A stretch of 64,000 bases of DNA, taken from positions 98,674 to 162,673 of the forward strand of contig NZ_NPEV01000003.1 in the NCBI RefSeq assembly GCF_003258835.1. Direction: 5' to 3'. Positions 53,751 through 63,934 of this stretch are shown here, piece by piece (within the stretch, counting starts at the first letter, position 1; every line of letters begins with the position of its first letter). The translations under genes were made by a program, and so were the position numbers. Under the pieces are notes generated by a model. The model had not been told where the DNA came from and made no database searches. It worked only from the letters and a program-made list of their open reading frames with translations. This DNA comes from Rhodobium orientis (lineage in GTDB: Bacteria > Pseudomonadota > Alphaproteobacteria > Rhizobiales > Rhodobiaceae).

Positions 53751-54287
53751 TCATCGGTTCGGGTGGAGGCGCCGCCAGTCGCGCGGACTCTGGAACGGGC
53801 CCTGCCAGATACCGCGCCCGGCAAGCCGCGCGCCGGTTTCCGCGATGAGGAAGCGCCAATCGGCCGTCGCCCAGCCGGCCCGGACCATTTCCCGGTTCAA
53901 CAACACGCCGCGGCGCCGGCACCAGCCGAGCGCGCGGTCGTACCGGTCCCGCCCTGAAATGCGGCAGGAAACCTTATCCCCGTTTACCAATTCGGCGAGG
54001 GAATCGCGCGCGCGCCGCCCGCACGGATAGGGCTTTTTGCCGTTCGAACAGTCCTGGCGCAGCTCCGGCGCATCGATGCCGACAAGGCGCACGCGGCGGT
54101 CGTCGAAAGTGAGGCTGTCGCCGTCAACCACATAGGGCGTTCCGGCAACGGTTTCCTTGTCGTTTTCGATGCCAGCAAGCTCCATCAGGTCGTCCAGGTG
54201 GAGGCCGGCGAGGACGATGCCGAGGACCACGAGGACAAGCAACGGCCTGCGGGGCGTCGCCCTGTTGTACCGGTTCGGCCTCATCAT
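53751..54287 (-). CDS. Membrane-anchored thermonuclease (SNase) family protein
   Basis: A 178-residue protein with an N-terminal membrane helix (LLVLVVLGIVLAGLHL) and a staphylococcal-nuclease domain. VVDGDSLTFDDRRVRLVGID and APELRQ contain the first catalytic Asp and Arg; RDRYDRALGWC has the second set, and VRAGWATADWRF closes the fold. It should be outside the inner membrane and degrade nucleic acids or bind calcium/DNA. Divergent from the histidine kinase. Confidence 0.9.
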   Translation of the reverse strand: MMRPNRYNRATPRRPLLVLVVLGIVLAGLHLDDLMELAGIENDKETVAGTPYVVDGDSLTFDDRRVRLVGIDAPELRQDCSNGKKPYPCGRRARDSLAELVNGDKVSCRISGRDRYDRALGWCRRRGVLLNREMVRAGWATADWRFLIAETGARLAGRGIWQGPFQSPRDWRRLHPNR

Positions 54288-54395
54288 TTGCCGTTAACCA
54301 TAAAATTGAGGTGGTTGTTAACGTTTAAGGCGAAGAATTGCGCCGATTGAAAGCGGTTTTTTCAACCCCTTGCAAACCCTGAGGTATGGCGGCCG

Positions 54396-55928
<1,533 letters not shown>

Positions 55929-55950
55929 CCGAGCAAGCGCCCTACCCCTC

Positions 55951-56985
55951 TCAGTCGCTCGATTTCGCCGCGACGCCGGCTTCCTCGAAGGTCGCCATGC
56001 CGGAATGGGTGGCGGCGGCCACCCGGATGATGCCGGCGGCGAGCGCCGCGCCGGTGCCCTCGCCAAGCCTGAGGCCCAGGTCGAGCAGCGCCGTCTGGCC
56101 GAGGCATTCCAGCATGCGGGTATGGGCCGGTTCGGCCGAGCGGTGGGAAAAGATGCAATGGGCGATGGCGTCCGGATTGACCGCGTGCAGCGCGCAGGCG
56201 GCCGACGTCGCCACGAAGCCGTCGACGACCACCGGCACCCGGTGATGCCGGCCGGCAAGGATGGCACCGGCCATGCCGGCGATCTCGCGGCCGCCGACGC
56301 GGCGCAGGATTTCCAACCCGTCGGTGACGCCCTCCGCCTTCATCCGCTTTGCCGCGGCATCGACGGCGGCGATCTTGGCCTGAAGGCCGGGGCCGACGAC
56401 GCCGGTGCCGGGACCGACCCAATCTTCCGGCGCGCCGCCATAGAGCGAATGGGCGATGGCCGCGGCGACCGCCGTGTTGGCGATCCCCATCTCGCCGATG
56501 CACAGGAGGTCGATGTCGCCGTCGATCGCTTCCATGCCGTAGGCGATAGTGGCCGCGCAGTCGCGCTCGCCGAGCGCATCGGTCTCGGTGATGTCGCCTG
56601 TCGGATGGTCCAGCGCCAGCTCATAGACCCTCAGCGAGAAATCCTGGGAGGCGCACATCTGGTTGATGGCAGCGCCGCCATTGGTGAAGTTGGCGACCAT
56701 CTGCTTGGTCACCTCGGGCGGATAGGCGGAGACCCCGCGCGCGGCAACGCCGTGGTTGCCGGCAAAGACGGCGACGCGGACGATGTCCACCTTCGGCACC
56801 TCGCGCCGCTGCCAGGCGGCCAGCCATTCGACGATCTCCTCCAGGCGTCCGAGCGATCCCATCGGCTTGGTCAGAACCGCCTCACGGGCGCGGACCGCGG
56901 CGACGGCATCGGCATCGGGTCCCGGAACGGACTGCAACAGCGCCCGGATGTCGTCGAAGGGCGCCTGCGTTGCACTCGATGTCAT
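55951..56985 (-). CDS. cobT: Nicotinate-nucleotide--dimethylbenzimidazole phosphoribosyltransferase
   Basis: A 344-residue enzyme that makes alpha-ribazole phosphate, the lower ligand of cobalamin. LTKPMGSLGRLEEI at the N-terminus, VFAGNHGVAARGVSAYPPEV, LLCIGEMGIANTAVAAAI with the catalytic Glu region, and GTGAALAAGIIRVAAATHSG near the end all fit. No cobS, cobU or cobalamin riboswitch is visible beside it; in related bacteria cobS and DUF1289 genes are often close, and DUF1289 is indeed divergent here. Confidence 0.94.
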   Translation of the reverse strand: MTSSATQAPFDDIRALLQSVPGPDADAVAAVRAREAVLTKPMGSLGRLEEIVEWLAAWQRREVPKVDIVRVAVFAGNHGVAARGVSAYPPEVTKQMVANFTNGGAAINQMCASQDFSLRVYELALDHPTGDITETDALGERDCAATIAYGMEAIDGDIDLLCIGEMGIANTAVAAAIAHSLYGGAPEDWVGPGTGVVGPGLQAKIAAVDAAAKRMKAEGVTDGLEILRRVGGREIAGMAGAILAGRHHRVPVVVDGFVATSAACALHAVNPDAIAHCIFSHRSAEPAHTRMLECLGQTALLDLGLRLGEGTGAALAAGIIRVAAATHSGMATFEEAGVAAKSSD

Positions 56986-57229
56986 CGGTTTGGCTCCTTT
57001 GAGGTGCTGGAGATTTCAGTATGGCGAGTCGTGAGCGGCACTCTATAACCGGCCAAGTTTTGTCGGCAACAGGCGCACCGGCGGCACGTCCAAGAAAGCT
57101 GCAGGCAGCGCCGGCGTATTGACGCACGGCCGCCGCACCCCCGATGCCGGCGGTAACGGTTGCCTTTTCTCCCCGTCCCCTTATCTGAAAAGAGCCCTGC
57201 CCCACAATCACGAGCACGCGACCGCAGCC

Positions 57230-57427
57230 ATGGCCGTCCCCTCCCCTTGCATGAACATCTGCCGGATCGACGCGGCCAGCGGCTTTTGCGAAGGCTGCGG
57301 CCGGACGATCGAGGAGATCGCCCGCTGGTCGTCCTATTCCGACAAGGAAAAGCGCACCGTCCTGGAAGCGCTGGAAAACCGCGAGATCCCCACGTCCGCG
57401 GCCGACACGCGCGGAGGGACGCAATGA
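57230..57427 (+). CDS. DUF1289 small zinc-ribbon-like protein
   Basis: A 65-residue protein with the DUF1289 pattern [20 protein letters not shown]: four Cys that probably bind a metal. [18 protein letters not shown] completes the domain. The stop overlaps the next start by four bases (ATGA). Function unknown. Confidence 0.88.
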   Translation: MAVPSPCMNICRIDAASGFCEGCGRTIEEIARWSSYSDKEKRTVLEALENREIPTSAADTRGGTQ

Positions 57428-58128
57428 AGCGGCCGCTCGTCTGGGCGCTGCTTGCCGCCCTCGGCATCACGCTGATCGTTGGCGCGCAACTGATCTGGCC
57501 GCCGCAGCCGGAAGATATCCTCGATTTCGAGGGTCCTCGGATTGCCGCGCTCGTCGCCCTTCTCGTCGTCCTCGGCGGCTCCATGCTCGCCTCTCGGCCG
57601 AAGATGGGCGAGGTGTTGAAGGCCATCGTCGTCTGGGGTGGGCTGGCGCTGGTCCTCGTCGGGCTCTACGCGTTCCGCTACGACCTGGAGATGATCGGCC
57701 GGCGCACGATGGCCGCGCTCATCCCCGGCATGGTGGTGGAGACGTCGGACGGCTCCGGCGCCGTCTCCGTCATGCGGGCCAACGACGGCCATTTCCATGT
57801 CGATGCCGATGTCGACGGAGCGAGCCTTTCCTTCCTCGTCGACACCGGCGCCAGTTCCATCGTGCTGACCCAGCGCGATGCCGAGCGCGCCGGCATCGAC
57901 GTCGACAACCTGCACTATTCGATCCCGGTTTCCACCGCCAACGGGCGGGCGCTGGTGGCGCCGGTCCGCCTCGACAGGATCTCGGTCGGCTCGCGCATCG
58001 GGCTCAGCAACGCCGAGGCCTTCGTCGCCGCGCCGGGCGCGCTGCAGACCAGCCTTCTCGGCATGGACTTCCTCAACGCCGCCTCGTCGTCGGAGATCCG
58101 CGGCGACCGGCTGATCCTCAGGCCTTAG
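57424..58128 (+). CDS. Retropepsin-like aspartyl protease (TIGR02281/clan AA)
   Basis: A 234-residue membrane-anchored protease. Three N-terminal hydrophobic segments (about 5-22, 40-58, 66-84) precede a single-domain aspartic protease fold, with catalytic [20 protein letters not shown] (Asp-Thr-Gly-Ala) and LLGMDFLNA near the end. Such proteins likely dimerise like retropepsins; targets unknown. Coupled to the DUF1289 gene by a four-base overlap. Confidence 0.9.
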   Translation: MKRPLVWALLAALGITLIVGAQLIWPPQPEDILDFEGPRIAALVALLVVLGGSMLASRPKMGEVLKAIVVWGGLALVLVGLYAFRYDLEMIGRRTMAALIPGMVVETSDGSGAVSVMRANDGHFHVDADVDGASLSFLVDTGASSIVLTQRDAERAGIDVDNLHYSIPVSTANGRALVAPVRLDRISVGSRIGLSNAEAFVAAPGALQTSLLGMDFLNAASSSEIRGDRLILRP

Positions 58129-58245
58129 TGGTTTGCAGCGGGCATTGAACGCGGCCTTAACGTCTGGAACGGCCCTGCCCGCCATATCCTCCGAATGTTC
58201 CTGCAACGAAGGTCGTCAATGCCCGTAAAAAGGGGGCTTCGCCCC

Positions 58246-59076
58246 TCAGAGGAACAGGCTGAGGACGAAGCGGACGGCGACAATCAGCAAGAAGATGCCG
58301 AAAAAGAGCTGCAGGCCGCGGCGCGACAGCCGGTGCGCGAGGCTGACGCCGAACGGGGCCACCAGTACCGTGATCGGCACCACCAGCAGCATCGCCAGCA
58401 GATTGACGTAGCCGATCGAAAAGGGCGGCAGGCCGGGAGCGCCCCAGCCGGCCCACATGAAGCCGATCATGCCGGGAACGGAGATCAGCGTGCCGGTGCC
58501 GGCGGAGGTGGCGACGGCCTGGTGGATCGGCCGGCCGTAGAGCGTCATGAAGGTGTTGTTCATGACGCCGCCGCCGATCCCCATCAGCGTTGAGACAAGG
58601 CCGATGAAGCCGCCGATGATGGCGCGGACCGGATTGCCGGGAATGTCGTCGCCGAGGCGCAGGCCGCCGCGGTCGAACAGCATCTTGGCGGCGACGACGG
58701 TGGCGATGACGGCAAAGATCAGCTTCAGCCCGTCGGCCGAGACATAGGCGGCAATCAGCGAGCCAATGACGACGCCGGCCGGCACCGGGATCGCCCAGGT
58801 CTTCAACAGCTCCATATCGACGGCACCGCGCGCCTTGTGGGCCATGAACGAGCGGATCGAGGTCGGGATGATGATGCCGAGGGAGGTGCCGACCGACAGG
58901 TGCATGCGCACCGCCTCGTCGACACCGAGGAAGGCCAGGAACTGGTAGAGCACCGGCACCAGGATGGCGCCGCCGCCGATGCCGAAAAGGCCGGCAAGCA
59001 CTCCGGCAACGGCGCCGGCGGTCGCCAGCGCGGCGGCGAGCATGACGATTTCGCCGATCGGTGCGGTCAGTTCCAT
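58246..59076 (-). CDS. TauE/SafE-family anion (sulfite) exporter
   Basis: A 276-residue inner-membrane protein with about eight helices. GVLAGLFGIGGGAILVPVLY is the N-terminal family motif and IGFIGLVSTLMGIGGGVMNN (first residues differ) its repeat. Members move sulfite, sulfoacetate or other organic anions out of the cell. No sulfur genes are adjacent. It ends 33 bases after dusA begins to its right, in the same direction. Confidence 0.88.
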   Translation of the reverse strand: MELTAPIGEIVMLAAALATAGAVAGVLAGLFGIGGGAILVPVLYQFLAFLGVDEAVRMHLSVGTSLGIIIPTSIRSFMAHKARGAVDMELLKTWAIPVPAGVVIGSLIAAYVSADGLKLIFAVIATVVAAKMLFDRGGLRLGDDIPGNPVRAIIGGFIGLVSTLMGIGGGVMNNTFMTLYGRPIHQAVATSAGTGTLISVPGMIGFMWAGWGAPGLPPFSIGYVNLLAMLLVVPITVLVAPFGVSLAHRLSRRGLQLFFGIFLLIVAVRFVLSLFL

Positions 59077-59108
59077 GGTCGGTTCCTGTATCCCGGGAAA
59101 ACGCGTGG

Positions 59109-60176
59109 TCAGCCCTGCGTTGCGACAGAAAGGCGCGCGGCGGCTGGCCCTGTCTCGCGCAAATCGTCGGCCGAGTCCAGCGGCCGGGCCGCAACCGCGG
59201 CGAGCGCTTCGCGCAGGACCTCAGCCGTCGCACCGGGTTTCACCGACTCCACCGTCAGAATACGGCGCCAGGCGCGGGCGCCCGGAACGCCCTGGAAAAG
59301 GCCGAGGATGTGGCGGGTGATGTGCGACAGGTGCGCGCCGCGGGACAGCTCCGCCTCGATATAGGGGATGAGGGCGTCGACAACAGCGAGCGGGTCCGCA
59401 TCCGGTCCGGTCTCGCCGTAGATCACCCGGTCGACGGCGGCGAGCAGGCCCGGGGATTTGTAGGCGGCGCGGCCGAGCATGGCGCCGTCGACGTGGGAAA
59501 GGTGCGCGCTCGCCTCGTCCAGCGTGGCGATGCCGCCATTGATGCCGACGAAAGTGCCCGGCAGCCGCGCCTTCAGGCGGTACACCCGGTCGTAGTCGAG
59601 GGGCGGCACATCGCGGTTTTCCTTCGGGCTCAGCCCTTCCAACCAGGCCTTTCGGGCATGGACCCAGAGCGCGTGGGTGCCGGCACCGACGACCGCATCG
59701 GCGAGCGCATCGAGGGCCATTTCGGTGTCCTGGTCGTCGATGCCGATGCGGCATTTGACGGTGACGGGGATTTTGACCGCCGCCTTCATCGCCGCGACGC
59801 CCTCGCCGACGAGTGCCGGCTCGGCCATCAGGCAGGCGCCGAAGCGGCCGGACTGCACCCGGTCGGACGGGCAGCCGACATTGAGGTTGACCTCGTCATA
59901 GCCAAAGTCCTCGGCAATGCGCGCGGCCGCGGCAAGCTCGGCCGGCTCCGAGCCACCGAGCTGCAGGGCGACGGGGTGCTCGGCGGCGTCAAAACCAAGC
60001 AGCCGCTCACGGTCGCCATGGATGACTGCCCCTGTCGTCACCATCTCGGTATAAAGCAACGCCCGGCGCGTCAGCAGCCGATGGAAAAACCGGCAGTGCC
60101 GATCCGTCCAATCCATCATCGGCGCGACGGCGAAACGCCGAGCTGCGCTAAGCTGCGATATGCTTTCTTTTTCCAC
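59109..60176 (-). CDS. dusA: tRNA-dihydrouridine(20/20a) synthase
   Basis: A 355-residue FMN enzyme that reduces uridine 20/20a in tRNA D loops. FAVAPMMDWTDRHCRFFHRL begins the barrel, EVNLNVGCPSDRVQSGRFGA and CLMAEP hold the catalytic Cys, and VKCRIGIDD follows. The start is GTG at 60176 (MEKESISQ). The 5' end lies 111 bases from an integrase gene facing away; dusA is a known target for a family of tyrosine integrases, so the extreme 5' end may derive from recombination at the attachment site. Confidence 0.95.
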   Translation of the reverse strand: MEKESISQLSAARRFAVAPMMDWTDRHCRFFHRLLTRRALLYTEMVTTGAVIHGDRERLLGFDAAEHPVALQLGGSEPAELAAAARIAEDFGYDEVNLNVGCPSDRVQSGRFGACLMAEPALVGEGVAAMKAAVKIPVTVKCRIGIDDQDTEMALDALADAVVGAGTHALWVHARKAWLEGLSPKENRDVPPLDYDRVYRLKARLPGTFVGINGGIATLDEASAHLSHVDGAMLGRAAYKSPGLLAAVDRVIYGETGPDADPLAVVDALIPYIEAELSRGAHLSHITRHILGLFQGVPGARAWRRILTVESVKPGATAEVLREALAAVAARPLDSADDLRETGPAAARLSVATQG

Positions 60177-60244
60177 TACTTATGCCTTTTCGAGCACTTT
60201 ATCGCTTGCCACATTTCGTCTCTTTTCGTACCGTTTTGCCGAAG

Positions 60245-60284
60245 GGTACAACAAATGTTGTACCATTTGGGAGAGTGTTGTACC
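60245..60284 (+). promoter_or_regulatory. Operator-like palindrome upstream of the integrase
   Basis: GGTACAAC-AAAT-GTTGTACC is a perfect 8-bp inverted repeat (60245-60264) and a further half-site GTTGTACC lies at 60277-60284, three bases before the integrase ATG. Likely binding sites for a repressor or for the integrase itself. Confidence 0.65.
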
Positions 60285-60287
60285 GAT

Positions 60288-61427
60288 ATGGGCACAATCA
60301 TTAAACGCTCACGCAAGGACGGATCTGTGGCATGGCTCGCACAGATCGTTGTTAAGCGCAAAGGCACCATCGTCCTGCGCGAGAACAAAACGTTCGAGCG
60401 CCGATCAACAGCTTCTGCCTGGCTCAGCCAACGGGAAAAGCACCTTGGGCAACCCGGAGCCTTAGAATCCGAACTGCAAACCAAGGCGAACGACAATCGG
60501 GCACCCAAACTCTCGGACGCGATAGATCGGTACATTCGCGAAAGCAACAAGAAGATCGGCCGCACGAAAACGCAGGTGCTAAAAAGCATCAAGGACTTCG
60601 ACATCGCCGACAAAGCATGCGCCTCCATCACCAGCGCCGACATAATCGCGTTTGCACGCGAGAAGCTCGAGACAGGGGTTCAGCCGCAGACCGTCTCCAA
60701 TTATCTTTCCCATCTTGCTGCCGTGTTCGCCATAGCGCGCCCTGCCTGGAACTATCCTCTTGACCGACAGGCCATGCAAGACGCTTGGATCGTCGCCAGC
60801 AAGCTCGGACTGACAACAAAAAGCCGGGAACGAAACCGTCGCCCAACCCTCGACGAACTCGATCAACTCATGAAGCATTTCAAGGATCGGTCGACCATCA
60901 GACCCTCTTCAATTCCTATGCATCGGATTATCGCCTTCGCTATCTTCTCAACCCGCCGGCAGGAGGAGATTATCCGGATCACCTGGAAAGACCTCGACAA
61001 GGAAGGCAAGCGCGTCCTTGTGCGTGACATGAAGAGTCCAGGGCAGAAGATTGGCAACGATTTTTGGTGCGACTTGCAGGAGGAAGCACTGTCGATCATT
61101 GAGGCGACGCCCAAAGTTGCCGATCAGATATTCCCTTATACAACGGATGCGATTGGCGCGTCCTTTACGCGCGCCTGCAAGCTTCTGGCGATCGAAGACC
61201 TTCATTTTCACGACCTGCGGCATGACGGGGTTTCTCGACTGTTTGAATTGGGCTTGAACATTCCGCAGGTCGCGTCCAATTCCGGCCACCGGTCCTGGAC
61301 GTCCCTCAAGCGTTATACGCATCTGCGCCAGACCGGGGACAAGTATGAGCGGTGGAACTGGCTCACAGAAGTCACCAAAAAAGACCCTGCTCTGAAATTC
61401 GCCAACCGACCTGCGAAGGTCATTTGA
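60288..61427 (+). CDS. int: Tyrosine-type site-specific integrase, dusA-associated
   Basis: A 379-residue recombinase. An N-terminal DNA-binding SAM-like domain (SDAIDRYIRESNKKIGRTKT) is followed by the catalytic domain with all key residues: FSTRRQEEIIRITWKD (Arg), FHDLRHDGVSRLFELG (His-x-x-Arg), and SGHRSWTSLKRYTHLRQ (His and the nucleophile Tyr). The start ATG at 60288 follows the palindrome; the frame is open far upstream across dusA only because of base composition. Its place beside the dusA 5' end fits integrases that insert genomic islands and prophages into dusA. Confidence 0.93.
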   Translation: MGTIIKRSRKDGSVAWLAQIVVKRKGTIVLRENKTFERRSTASAWLSQREKHLGQPGALESELQTKANDNRAPKLSDAIDRYIRESNKKIGRTKTQVLKSIKDFDIADKACASITSADIIAFAREKLETGVQPQTVSNYLSHLAAVFAIARPAWNYPLDRQAMQDAWIVASKLGLTTKSRERNRRPTLDELDQLMKHFKDRSTIRPSSIPMHRIIAFAIFSTRRQEEIIRITWKDLDKEGKRVLVRDMKSPGQKIGNDFWCDLQEEALSIIEATPKVADQIFPYTTDAIGASFTRACKLLAIEDLHFHDLRHDGVSRLFELGLNIPQVASNSGHRSWTSLKRYTHLRQTGDKYERWNWLTEVTKKDPALKFANRPAKVI

Positions 61428-61690
61428 CGATGCGTTCCGCCATCTTCCATGGGAACAATTCATCGAAACGGTTGACCGGATCGTCGAGTATGCAAGCAAG
61501 GTCGCCGCACAGCTAAGCATTTGGATCGTGTCTGCTTAGCATTGCAGCTTTGATCAACCACAGGATGCTGGCGGCTTGCCAAACGCCATCGCCTGGACCG
61601 GTGTACAGCCAGTTCTTGCGGCTTTTTGCGGCCGAGAGTGATCAGCCGGATGGCGCGCTCCACAGCCTGTTGTTGTGGATCTCGACAGTG
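61420..61690 (-). pseudogene. IS66-family transposase (TnpC) C-terminal remnant
   Basis: On the minus strand, pieces in two or three frames read ERAIRLITLGRK, then (frameshifted) WLYTG-like, SILWLIKAAMLS and, at the end, CILDDPVNRFDELFPWKMAE with stop at 61420. These match the end of IS66 transposases. At least two frameshifts; the N-terminal part is missing. Its 3' end overlaps the integrase 3' end. Confidence 0.75.
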
Positions 61691-61727
61691 CCGTGGCCTG
61701 CCCCCATCGGGTGGTCCGGGGTCAATC

Positions 61728-61860
61728 TTAGTGCAAGGTCGGCCTTGGCGCCATGGTCGGCTTGGCCGGCGACACCGGTTCGTTGAATGGCATCGGCCGT
61801 TGAACGAGTTGCGGCGCGGGTGGTCTGTAGCCGAGTGAGGAGTGCGGATGCGCCGTCTTG
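61728..61860 (-). pseudogene. IS3-family OrfB C-terminal fragment
   Basis: The minus strand reads AHPHSSLGYRPPAPQLVQRP and continues to the tail SPAKPTMAPRPTLH, the standard end of IS3-type OrfB proteins (RPHSSLGYRPPAPE). Only about 40 codons remain; upstream homology stops where another IS fragment begins. Confidence 0.75.
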
Positions 61861-61925
61861 TACACTAACGAGCGTCCCCATTCCGCGCTGGAGCGCTGGA
61901 CACCCAGACACACAAACGGGCTGGC
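61861..61925 (+). pseudogene. Second IS3-like OrfB C-terminal scrap
   Basis: The plus strand reads YTNERPHSALERWTPRH, another form of the YN-RPH-AL-TP tail of IS3 OrfB. It abuts the opposite-strand fragment at about 61860, so two transposase tails meet head to head. Confidence 0.5.
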
Positions 61926-62199
61926 GAGTAACGAGAAACTGACGTCATTACAAACAAACTCAATATACCTTAACCAAGCCGTTAAATTTTACGGAAAACC
62001 AAGATCACTCATGGTATGGCATGCCTCCTGCTGTGCTTGACGCTGTAGCTACGACATGCCGCCTCCCGATTGACCTGAAAACAGAATTCCCTACCTTCAA
62101 TTGGGCAGATCAGCCATTCATATGGGAAATGACAGTTGACGCCGTTGCGCCTGAGGGTGCTAGGCGAAGGAATCGAGGCAGACAATTCAGAAGTTGTCT
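61926..62199. other. AT-rich spacer before the protoglobin gene
   Basis: About 270 bases with no recognisable gene. It is the leader of the globin gene. AT-rich blocks at 61970-62000 (AACCAAGCCGTTAAATTTTACGG) could hold a promoter. Confidence 0.4.
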
Positions 62200-62688
62200 A
62201 TGGCTTCCGGAGTGAACAAAGTGCGTAGAGAACATATCGATATTTGGGCCAATCCGGACGACATCACGACTGATGTACGCGATCGATTGTGGTTTTTCAT
62301 CTCCCGTGATGTCGATATGATCATGGATAAATTCTATGCACGGATCAACAAATCAAACCTAAGTTACTTACTAAACGGTGTGGACTTAGAGCGGCTAAAA
62401 GAAAAGCAGAAGTCGCATTGGCGCCGGCTGATTCTCTATCGAATGGATGAGAATTACGATCTTCGGCTAAAAAATATGCATGCTTATCACGTCAAGGTCG
62501 GCCTACACCATGGACACTATATCTCTGGTTACTTCATGTTTATGAATCTTTTCCAAAAGTCGATTTTAAAGCGCGTCGCCGGCCCGAAACAGGCCTATGA
62601 AATGATTGTCGCATTGCAGAGCATAATCTCAGAAGATATCACCCGCGCTCTCGGCGTCAACAACTACACCGCAGAAGATACTGCCTAA
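62200..62688 (+). CDS. Stand-alone protoglobin/globin-sensor domain protein
   Basis: A 162-residue haem-globin-like protein. LERLKEKQKSHWRRLILYRM is the conserved E-helix part, and NMHAYHVKVGLHHGHYISGY has the proximal (F8) His and the GL-x-Y pattern of globin-coupled sensors and protoglobins. No output domain (cyclase, kinase or chemotaxis) follows; the stop is natural and no homologous sequence continues downstream. It may be a single-domain sensor or a truncated one. AT-rich, so probably carried by the island. The start is ATG 62200 or TTG 62194. Confidence 0.78.
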   Translation: MASGVNKVRREHIDIWANPDDITTDVRDRLWFFISRDVDMIMDKFYARINKSNLSYLLNGVDLERLKEKQKSHWRRLILYRMDENYDLRLKNMHAYHVKVGLHHGHYISGYFMFMNLFQKSILKRVAGPKQAYEMIVALQSIISEDITRALGVNNYTAEDTA

Positions 62689-62919
62689 AGCCGCCATATC
62701 GCCTCTTATGCGACGAAACCACATCGGCTCTATAGGAAGATCATCGAGCATCGATTAGACGTGATGAAGTGCTACCGTCTTTGGACCGATGTGACTCGGC
62801 ATATCAGGGATGCCTGCTCAGGCGGTGTAAGCTGCCGATGAGCCTTTCATGAGAGAAATCCGCAGCTTGGTGCCAATAGCGTTATGGACTGCCCCCGGAT
62901 TGGCAGACAATCCCCATCC

Positions 62920-63610
62920 TCACGCTGCGGCGCTTTCGAACGCCTCGGGACTGACGCCGCCAAGATGAGAGTGGCGGCGGGTTCGGTTGTAGAAGACCTC
63001 GATATAATCGAAGATGTCGGCTCGGGGGAGGTCTCGCGTTTTGTAGATGCGTTTTCGGATGCGCTCCTTCGTCAGGCTGCTGAAGAAGGATTCTGCGACG
63101 GCGTTGTCCCAGCAGTTGGCGCGCCTGCTCATGCTCGGCTCCAGATCGTGGGCTTGGCAAAACCGTTTGAAGTCGTCGCTGCCGTATTGGCTGCCCTGAT
63201 CAGAGTGAACGACAACACGACCGGCGGGTTTTCTGCGCCAGACAGCCATGAGCAGCGCATCCAGAGCCAGCTCTTTTGAGAGACTGGGTTTCATCGACCA
63301 GCCGACGACCTTGCGTGCAAAGAGATCGACGACGACTGCCAGATAAAGCCAGCCCTGCCAGGTCCGGATATAGGTGATGTCGGTCACCCAGACCTTGTTG
63401 GCCGCATCGACGGTAAACGCGCGCTGTAGCCGGTTCGGAGCGATGATCGAGGGCCGGCCAACAATAGTCCGAGCTTTTTATAGCCGCGCACGGGCTTGAT
63501 GCCGTTTTCCCGCATGATGCGCTCGACACGGTGGAGCCCGCAGCTCTCTCCGGCGTCACGAAGGTCGCCGAAGATGCGACGCAAACCGGAAAAGTCCGGT
63601 CCAAACCGGT
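62920..63610 (-). pseudogene. IS3-family transposase OrfB, frameshifted
   Basis: The catalytic domain (62920-63387) is intact: TDITYIRTWQGWLYLAVVVD, VVHSDQGSQYGSDDFKRF and NAVAESFFSSLTKE with Asp, Asp, Glu. Upstream, the N-terminal part (RDAGESCGLHRVERIMRENG, then IKPVRGYKK) is in another frame; the switch falls near 63470-63480, close to a run of As. No intact OrfA is seen. The insertion sequence is therefore broken unless the shift is programmed, which is unusual at this place. Confidence 0.82.
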
Positions 63611-63856
63611 GCTGATCAAGGGAAAGATCAATTGCTGGGAACCAATTAATCCCGCCTGCATCAGCGGCGAACAACCTATATTTCGACTTTCCGCAAAATA
63701 ATTCTTGACGCCGTTGAACGCGCGGTCTGTAAAAAGGCCGAAGAGGGTTCCATCCACTGCTGTCCGGTTTAATTTTGTAGACATGGTGCATGACATTGAT
63801 TCTACTTGGTTTCAGACGTTTCGCGGCGTTTGAGACACCAAGCGGAGACCAATGCC

Positions 63857-63934
63857 ATGCGGCACCACAATAGCGTCTTTCACGGCGTCCTGAAGCATGT
63901 TCCCTGGGGCCTGTTCGACAAGCTGTCCACTTAA
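63857..63934 (+). pseudogene. IS4-family transposase N-terminal scrap
   Basis: Twenty-five codons, MRHHNSVFHGVLKHVPWGLF, then DKLST and a TAA, match the very start of IS4/DUF4372-type transposases (MRHHNSVFHDLLKHVPW). The rest is missing; sequence after 63934 does not continue it. Confidence 0.7.

Noticed and set aside
56986..57229. Cobalamin riboswitch before cobT
   Set aside because: No B12-box-like core could be recognised on the minus strand.
59061..60287. In-frame N-terminal extension of the integrase across dusA (would give 788 residues)
   Set aside because: It runs antisense through all of dusA; the integrase domain begins at the ATG at 60288 after a palindromic operator.
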